Shown here: piece by piece, positions 59,251-64,000 of the stretch
Position numbering within the stretch: the stretch's first letter is position 1
Layout of the letters: each line of letters begins with the position of its first letter
Source of the DNA: an uncultured Shewanella sp.
GTDB lineage: Bacteria; Pseudomonadota; Gammaproteobacteria; Enterobacterales; Shewanellaceae
Length of the DNA stretch: 64,000 nucleotides
Assembly (NCBI RefSeq): GCF_947497935.1
Contig: NZ_CANMIO010000011.1
Span: forward strand, 89,723 to 153,722
Direction: 5' to 3'
Program-made: the position numbers and the translations under genes
The notes under the pieces: generated by a model
What the model was told of the DNA's origin: nothing
Database searches by the model: none
What the model saw: the letters and a program-made list of their open reading frames with translations, nothing else

Positions 59251-62200
59251 ATGCCTAGAATTCTTATCAAAATCGCGACTTTTCTACTCTTTTGCATTTC
59301 TATGGCAAATCCTGCCTATGCATTAACCTTAAACTCCACTTCTTTAGGGGTTCAAGATGGTCTGTCACAAAGTAATGTGACCTCCATTGTTGAAGATGCC
59401 GATGGGTATATCTGGATAGGCACTGTCAACGGCCTTAATCGATATGATGGTAAAGAATTCCGCCACTACTTTCCCTCGTCAGAGAATGAGCTGCCTAGCG
59501 CATTCATTCGTAGTCTGTTTATCAGCGACACTGGTGTGATGTACATAGGCACAGATAAAGGCTTAGCTGTTTATGACTCATTAACCGATAGAGTCGTCTC
59601 ATCAGAAAAGCTCGGATTAAGTTTAAATGAGCCCATCTGGTCAATATTTAAAAATAAAAACCAACTATTCTTAGGGACCGAAGACGCTATCTACACTGTC
59701 GATATAACTAAAACAAAAACCTTAAGCCTTTCAATAGTTGATAGCTATAAGGGAAATTTTAATGGTGTTAAAGAGTTTGCTTTTGTAGGTGAACAGACTT
59801 TCTTTAGGAATTACTCTGGCTCTGTTATAAATATCAGCGACTTAGAAAATATAATTTCCAACGATGTTTACTCAATGCAACAAAAAGATAGCAGGCTTTT
59901 ATTATTCACCAAAAGTGGAGTATATCAGTATAAAGAGCAAGTCATAGAAAAGCTAAACGACTCTTTATACTCCAGTGTCAGCAAAGCTGAAAGTGGCTAT
60001 CTTGCATTATCAAAAACGGCTATTTACCTACTTGATAATATCAATAAACCTGTTGTCATAGGCTATTTGGAAAAGCCTATTCAAAAAATAGAATATGCAA
60101 AAATAAGCAGAGGAAAAAATAGAACTTTCATATCAAATCAAGACAATGGATTCTTATTAATTGATGATAAGAGTAACTTAGTTCAAACAAAAGTTGTTTC
60201 TACTGGTAATGTATGGTCTATATCAAAAACAAATGCATCAGATATTTTAGTCACAACAGACGCCCCAAACATAAGGCTTTATGACTCCACGTTATCGTTT
60301 AAGGAAGAGTATGCCTCTAATATAGAAGGCCCTAAATCTGCATCTATCTTAAATGGAAATATATATGTAGCTAGTAACGATGGATTAGTTGCTATAAAAA
60401 CCATTTCAGGTGAAACAACAAAAATTATTGATGAAAGACTCTTCATAACTAAGCTTCACAGCGATAGCAAAAGCATTATTGTTGGCTCTAGTACTGGTGA
60501 AATATATTTTTATAATACCGAGACTAAGAAAGTAATAAAGTACACTGTCGACAAAAACAACCCCATATTTGACATAAAGGAATATAAAGGCCAAATATTC
60601 GTGGCCACGCAAGGGGGACTATTCAAGGTTGATAAAAGTGATGTGCAAACGTTATACAAAGATCAATTAGTCGCAAGCATTGATATTGTTGATGAAAAAC
60701 TGTTTTTTGGCACGGGTAAAGGCCTCAACCTTTACAACCTAAATTCAGCAACAGTAGAGACCCTATACTCCAATAACAAACCAGTATTCTCAATATCACA
60801 CAGTGACAATCATATAATAGCCTCATCACTTAACGAATTAGTTATTACCGATAGAAAAAATGGGCGTATATCCATTATAAATGACGAATTTGGAGTTCAA
60901 AACGAATATAACACTCACGCAATTTTAAAAAATAATAACCAGTTCTTAATTGGTGGAATATCAGGGTTAAGCGTTATTTCAACAGAAAAGCTAAATAGTT
61001 ACTTAACGGCGAATAAAGCACCCAACACCGTTCTTGAAGACCTGTTGATTTTTAACATCCGAGAAAATAAAGATGGAATAGTATTAGATAAACAATTATC
61101 TAGAACGAAATCAATAAAACTTAAATATTCAGACTACCCTTTTACAATTACATTTAATAGTCCAAGCAGCTCTTTTAAAGACATAAACTACGTATATCAA
61201 ATGCAGGGACTTTCAGAGTCATTAATCCAATCAAAAGGTACCAATTCGGCAACCTATACCAACCTATCTCCTGGTGACTATAAGTTTTCCATCTATGCTA
61301 TCGATCCTGTTACTGGCCAGCATGGACAAACTCGTGAGTTAAATATTGAGATCACGCCGCCTTGGTGGTTATCAATCACGGCGAAGTTTATCTATTTCCT
61401 CTGTTTCGTATTCATCTCTATCTTAATCATCAAAACTGTATTGCGCCGACGAGAGATTCAAAGACAGATAGCTAAGAGTGAGGAGCGTCTTAAACTTTCC
61501 CTTTGGGGTAGTGGCGATGAGATGTGGGACTGGGACATTGAGACGGGTCAAATCTACCGCTCAAATATCTGGGGCTCTCTAGAGTTCCCTCAAGATGGAC
61601 AGCGTTCGGGTCAGCAGGGGGAAGAAAGTAATATTCACCCTATGGATCAGGAGCGTGTTCGCGAAGCATTAAATAAACACTTTTATGGTGAAACTGATCA
61701 CTTTGAAGCCGCCTATCGAGTCAAGGGCAAGTCAAACGAATGGGTTTGGATTTTAGATAGGGCTAAAATTGTTGAACGCGATGAAGACGATAATGCACTC
61801 AGAATGACGGGAACCATTAAAAACATCAGCAACTTTAAGCAGGCAGAGGAACAATTAAGGCTGTTTGAACGAGCAATTCAGAATATCTCTGAAGGTATGT
61901 TTATTCTCGATAGAAACTTTAAGTTTGTAGAAGTGAATGAGGCATGCTGTGACTTGTCTATGATGAGCAAGAAGGAGCTAATTGGTACCCTATTTAATTT
62001 TGATCTCTATCCAGATAGCTACTCAGAGCAGATCCGTTCAATCCTTAAGCAGCAAGGCCGTTGGAATAATGAAGTCGAATCAATACGAGGCAACGGTAGT
62101 AGCTTTTTAATGGAGCTCTCCGTTGATGCAATCTACGATGAACAAGGCGAGCTTTCACATTATGTCGGTGTATTTTCCGATGTCAGCCGCCGCAAACAGC

Positions 62201-63534
62201 AAGAAGAAGAGCTTAGAAAACTCACCAACAACGATCTTCTGACTAACTTACCTAATCGGTCTAACTTGATGGTAACCCTTGGCAACTTAGTCAAAAGGGA
62301 CTCTCATCACACCCTAATGGTTTTAGACTTAGATAATTTCAAGAAAATTAATGACTCATTAGGTCACCAAGCAGGTGATGAGCTTTTAGTACAAGTGTCT
62401 GAGCGTATTCAAGTCGCCGTACCTAGTCATACCAGCATCTATCGCTTAGGTGGTGATGAGTTTGCCATATTAGTTGATAAGAACCCAGATATAGGTACTA
62501 GCGCCATCATTGCTAAAAACGTCATTCATGCCTTCGAAACCCCCTTTGATCTGAGCAATGAAAAGGTCGTCGTTGGCTTAAGTATTGGTATTGTGTTGTA
62601 TCCAGAAGATGATCAAAACGAGCAAGCACTCCTAAGAAAAGCTGATATCGCTATGTATCACGCTAAATCAGCAGGTGGTAACCGTTATCAGTTCTATTCT
62701 GAGTCCTTGAATAAGAATGCCATTCGCCAGTTAGAAGTAGAAAACCTGATTAGAGACGGGCTTAAAGACGATCTATTTGAAGTCTATTATCAACCTAAGG
62801 TCGATTTAAAAACGGGTCATATGGCCGGAATGGAAGCTCTGGTTCGCTTAAACCATCCCGAGCTGGGCTTAATAGCACCCAATGAGTTTATCCCATTAGC
62901 TGAAGAGAATGGCCTGATTGTTGAAATTGGCGATGTCGTACTCAAGAAAGCCTGCTTCGCGGCGCAAAAATGGCGTTCACAAGGATTGTTTAACGGACGA
63001 GTTGCTGTCAATTTATCGTCGAAACAGTTCGCTTTACCTGATCTACAGCAACGAGTCGAGTCAATTTTACGTCTAACTCAATTACCCGCCGCTAATTTAG
63101 AGCTCGAAATAACTGAAGGTACAGTGATTAAAGAGCCAGAAAAAGCCATTAAAGTCATGCAGCAATTATCTAAGATGGGTGTAAGTTTGGCCCTCGATGA
63201 TTTTGGTACCGGTTACTCATCACTTTCTTATTTAAAACGCTTTCCAATTCACACCTTAAAGATAGATAAAGCTTTTGTTGACGATATCGATAAGTCAGAT
63301 CGCGATCTGAAAATGGTCGACTCTATCATCACGATTGCCCACAACATGGGACTTTCTGTGGTTGGTGAAGGGGTTGAAGAAGCATCTCAGCTTAGTATAT
63401 TACGCGCATTAAAATGTGAAGAGATCCAAGGCTACATCTTCAGCAAAGCAGTGACTGAACCCGAATTTACCCAGCTACTTCAGCAAGACTCGAATAACCA
63501 ACCTATGACCGCACTCCCCGCTAAAAGAGGTTAA
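59251..63534 (+). CDS. Periplasmic propeller sensor / PAS-PAS-GGDEF-EAL cyclic-di-GMP protein
   Basis: 1427-residue sensor. Signal peptide 1-24 (PAYA), periplasmic two-component-regulator propeller repeats (~30-620: SNVTSIVEDADGYIWIGTVN, LFISDTGVMYIGTDKGL), a Y_Y_Y domain (~640-700), one TM (~708-728), PAS ~745-865, PAS ~870-990, GGDEF motif 1067-1071 and EAL domain with EAL at 1195-1197. Both output motifs look intact (DDFGTGYSS, KIDKAFVDDI), with no RxxD I-site five residues before GGDEF. It may make or degrade cyclic-di-GMP in response to a periplasmic ligand. I use the ATG at 59251, where the signal peptide begins, although no Shine-Dalgarno sequence is visible. The propeller part is AT-richer than the output part. 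Confidence 0.88.
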   Translation: MPRILIKIATFLLFCISMANPAYALTLNSTSLGVQDGLSQSNVTSIVEDADGYIWIGTVNGLNRYDGKEFRHYFPSSENELPSAFIRSLFISDTGVMYIGTDKGLAVYDSLTDRVVSSEKLGLSLNEPIWSIFKNKNQLFLGTEDAIYTVDITKTKTLSLSIVDSYKGNFNGVKEFAFVGEQTFFRNYSGSVINISDLENIISNDVYSMQQKDSRLLLFTKSGVYQYKEQVIEKLNDSLYSSVSKAESGYLALSKTAIYLLDNINKPVVIGYLEKPIQKIEYAKISRGKNRTFISNQDNGFLLIDDKSNLVQTKVVSTGNVWSISKTNASDILVTTDAPNIRLYDSTLSFKEEYASNIEGPKSASILNGNIYVASNDGLVAIKTISGETTKIIDERLFITKLHSDSKSIIVGSSTGEIYFYNTETKKVIKYTVDKNNPIFDIKEYKGQIFVATQGGLFKVDKSDVQTLYKDQLVASIDIVDEKLFFGTGKGLNLYNLNSATVETLYSNNKPVFSISHSDNHIIASSLNELVITDRKNGRISIINDEFGVQNEYNTHAILKNNNQFLIGGISGLSVISTEKLNSYLTANKAPNTVLEDLLIFNIRENKDGIVLDKQLSRTKSIKLKYSDYPFTITFNSPSSSFKDINYVYQMQGLSESLIQSKGTNSATYTNLSPGDYKFSIYAIDPVTGQHGQTRELNIEITPPWWLSITAKFIYFLCFVFISILIIKTVLRRREIQRQIAKSEERLKLSLWGSGDEMWDWDIETGQIYRSNIWGSLEFPQDGQRSGQQGEESNIHPMDQERVREALNKHFYGETDHFEAAYRVKGKSNEWVWILDRAKIVERDEDDNALRMTGTIKNISNFKQAEEQLRLFERAIQNISEGMFILDRNFKFVEVNEACCDLSMMSKKELIGTLFNFDLYPDSYSEQIRSILKQQGRWNNEVESIRGNGSSFLMELSVDAIYDEQGELSHYVGVFSDVSRRKQQEEELRKLTNNDLLTNLPNRSNLMVTLGNLVKRDSHHTLMVLDLDNFKKINDSLGHQAGDELLVQVSERIQVAVPSHTSIYRLGGDEFAILVDKNPDIGTSAIIAKNVIHAFETPFDLSNEKVVVGLSIGIVLYPEDDQNEQALLRKADIAMYHAKSAGGNRYQFYSESLNKNAIRQLEVENLIRDGLKDDLFEVYYQPKVDLKTGHMAGMEALVRLNHPELGLIAPNEFIPLAEENGLIVEIGDVVLKKACFAAQKWRSQGLFNGRVAVNLSSKQFALPDLQQRVESILRLTQLPAANLELEITEGTVIKEPEKAIKVMQQLSKMGVSLALDDFGTGYSSLSYLKRFPIHTLKIDKAFVDDIDKSDRDLKMVDSIITIAHNMGLSVVGEGVEEASQLSILRALKCEEIQGYIFSKAVTEPEFTQLLQQDSNNQPMTALPAKRG

Positions 63535-63555
63535 AAAACACAACAAAACAAACAT

Positions 63556-63570
63556 TGGCACAACAACTGC
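63556..63570 (+). promoter_or_regulatory. Candidate sigma-54 (RpoN) promoter of the repeat-protein gene
   Basis: TGGCAC-AACAA-CTGC. The GG (63557-58) and GC (63569-70) are 12 nt apart, matching the -24/-12 spacing of TGGCAC-N5-TTGC with one mismatch (C for T). Transcription would start near 63582, giving a ~50-nt leader. Confidence 0.6.
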
Positions 63571-63574
63571 AAAA

Positions 63575-63627
63575 ACCTTCTCATAAGTCAAAAATATTAC
63601 TTTATATTTAATACTCTACGAGAAGGT
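63575..63627 (+). promoter_or_regulatory. Inverted repeat that can pair with the Shine-Dalgarno sequence
   Basis: ACCTTCTC (63575-63582) is the exact complement of GAGAAGGT (63620-63627), which contains the Shine-Dalgarno AGAAGG of the next gene; 37 nt separate them. RNA begun upstream could sequester the site. RNA starting near 63582 would lack most of the left arm. Confidence 0.45.
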
Positions 63628-63632
63628 AAAAA

Positions 63633-64000
63633 ATGAAAACGATAATTAAAGGATTAGTTACTTCAGTTGCAGTTACATGTGCCCTACCAGCCTATGCTTC
63701 TGTGAATACGGATCAATCCCTACTTACCAAGTATGAGATTAACGATCATAAACGATTATTAAAATTAGCAGGTTTCCCGAATATTAAATATAAGCTACTA
63801 CAAACAGCTGGCTTCCCTAATATTAAGTATGAACCTCTGCAAACTGCTGGCTTCCCAAACATTAAGTATGAACCTCTGCAAACTGCTGGCTTCCCAAACA
63901 TTAAGTATGAGCCTCTGCAAACCGCTGGCTTCCCAAACATTAAGTATGAGCCTCTGCAAACCGCTGGCTTCCCAAACATTAAGTATGAGCCTCTGCAAAC
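63633..64000 (+). CDS. Secreted tandem-repeat protein, 13-residue units, unknown family (runs off window)
   Basis: Partial: the 3' end lies beyond the window. AGAAGG lies 6 nt before the ATG. Signal peptide MKTIIKGLVTSVAVTCALPAYA (22 residues, cleavage AYA/S), a short leader (SVNTDQSLLTKYEIND) and then tandem 13-residue units with consensus KYEPLQTAGFPNI. The first unit is degenerate (HKRLLKLAGFPNI), the second is KYKLLQTAGFPNI, and the next four are identical at protein level. The repeat holds no Cys or Trp and one Lys per unit. No family recognised. It follows the sensor gene by 98 nt and has its own sigma-54-like promoter. A peptide precursor, a structural protein or a sensor ligand are all possible. 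Confidence 0.8.
   Translation, partial: MKTIIKGLVTSVAVTCALPAYASVNTDQSLLTKYEINDHKRLLKLAGFPNIKYKLLQTAGFPNIKYEPLQTAGFPNIKYEPLQTAGFPNIKYEPLQTAGFPNIKYEPLQTAGFPNIKYEPLQ
63747..64000 (+). repeat. 39-bp tandem repeat array inside the secreted protein gene
   Basis: Units start at 63747 (degenerate), 63786, 63825, 63864, 63903, 63942 and 63981 (cut by the window end), strictly 39 bp apart. Left units differ in many codons; the right ones differ only by silent changes (GAA/GAG, ACT/ACC). Confidence 0.95.

Noticed and set aside
63746..63998. Two minus-strand open frames across the 39-bp repeats
   Set aside because: A repeat whose length is a multiple of three keeps any stop-free frame open. Neither has a ribosome-binding site or signal peptide, whereas the plus-strand frame has both.

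Overview
The window looks like a chromosomal segment of a marine gammaproteobacterium, most probably Shewanella. I base this on protein content and gene order (rluB-scpB-scpA-yciO-rnm, purF-cvpA-dedD-folC-truA-fimV-asd-pdxB, fabB/mnmC, prmB-aroC, smrB, sixA), on a secreted pentaheme cytochrome c, and on moderate G+C. No species call is possible from the sequence alone. I saw no rRNA, tRNA, CRISPR array, transposase or prophage.

Layout. 1-9.5 kb is housekeeping: yciK, then the minus-strand run rluB-scpB-scpA and yciO-rnm, a periplasmic pentaheme cytochrome, a secreted TonB_C-only protein, and yciB-yciI-xthA. 9.6-20.5 kb is mixed: two chemoreceptors, a DUF1097 membrane protein, a glyoxalase II-like hydrolase, a prolyl aminopeptidase, galT-galK and a LysR regulator. 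20.5-25.8 kb is a sugar locus: a MelR-like AraC regulator, a lipoprotein of six-hairpin glycosidase type and a GH97 enzyme. With galTK nearby it suggests alpha-galactoside use. 25.9-39 kb is conserved core: topB, purF-cvpA, dedD-folC, truA, fimV/hubP, asd-pdxB. 39-44.6 kb is an accessory block between pdxB and fabB: GNAT, a small membrane protein, a PLP D-amino acid lyase plus imine-reductase-family pair with a divergent LysR gene, DUF1059 and an NTF2-like protein. 44.7-55.8 kb returns to core: fabB, mnmC, a TrmH-like methyltransferase, yfcL, an AcoX-like kinase, an MFS carrier, aroC, prmB, smrB, sixA.

The right end is the most unusual part. A cytosolic-type M16 peptidase and a 1427-residue periplasmic-propeller/PAS/PAS/GGDEF/EAL sensor are followed by a small secreted protein made almost entirely of a 13-residue tandem repeat (consensus KYEPLQTAGFPNI, 39-bp DNA unit). 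That gene runs off the window. It is preceded by a good sigma-54 promoter match, and an upstream inverted repeat can pair with its Shine-Dalgarno sequence. I recognise no family for the repeat and regard it as the best candidate for an undescribed system.

Many start codons were moved from the longest possible reading frame to one supported by a Shine-Dalgarno sequence or by family length. Each such choice is explained in its entry.
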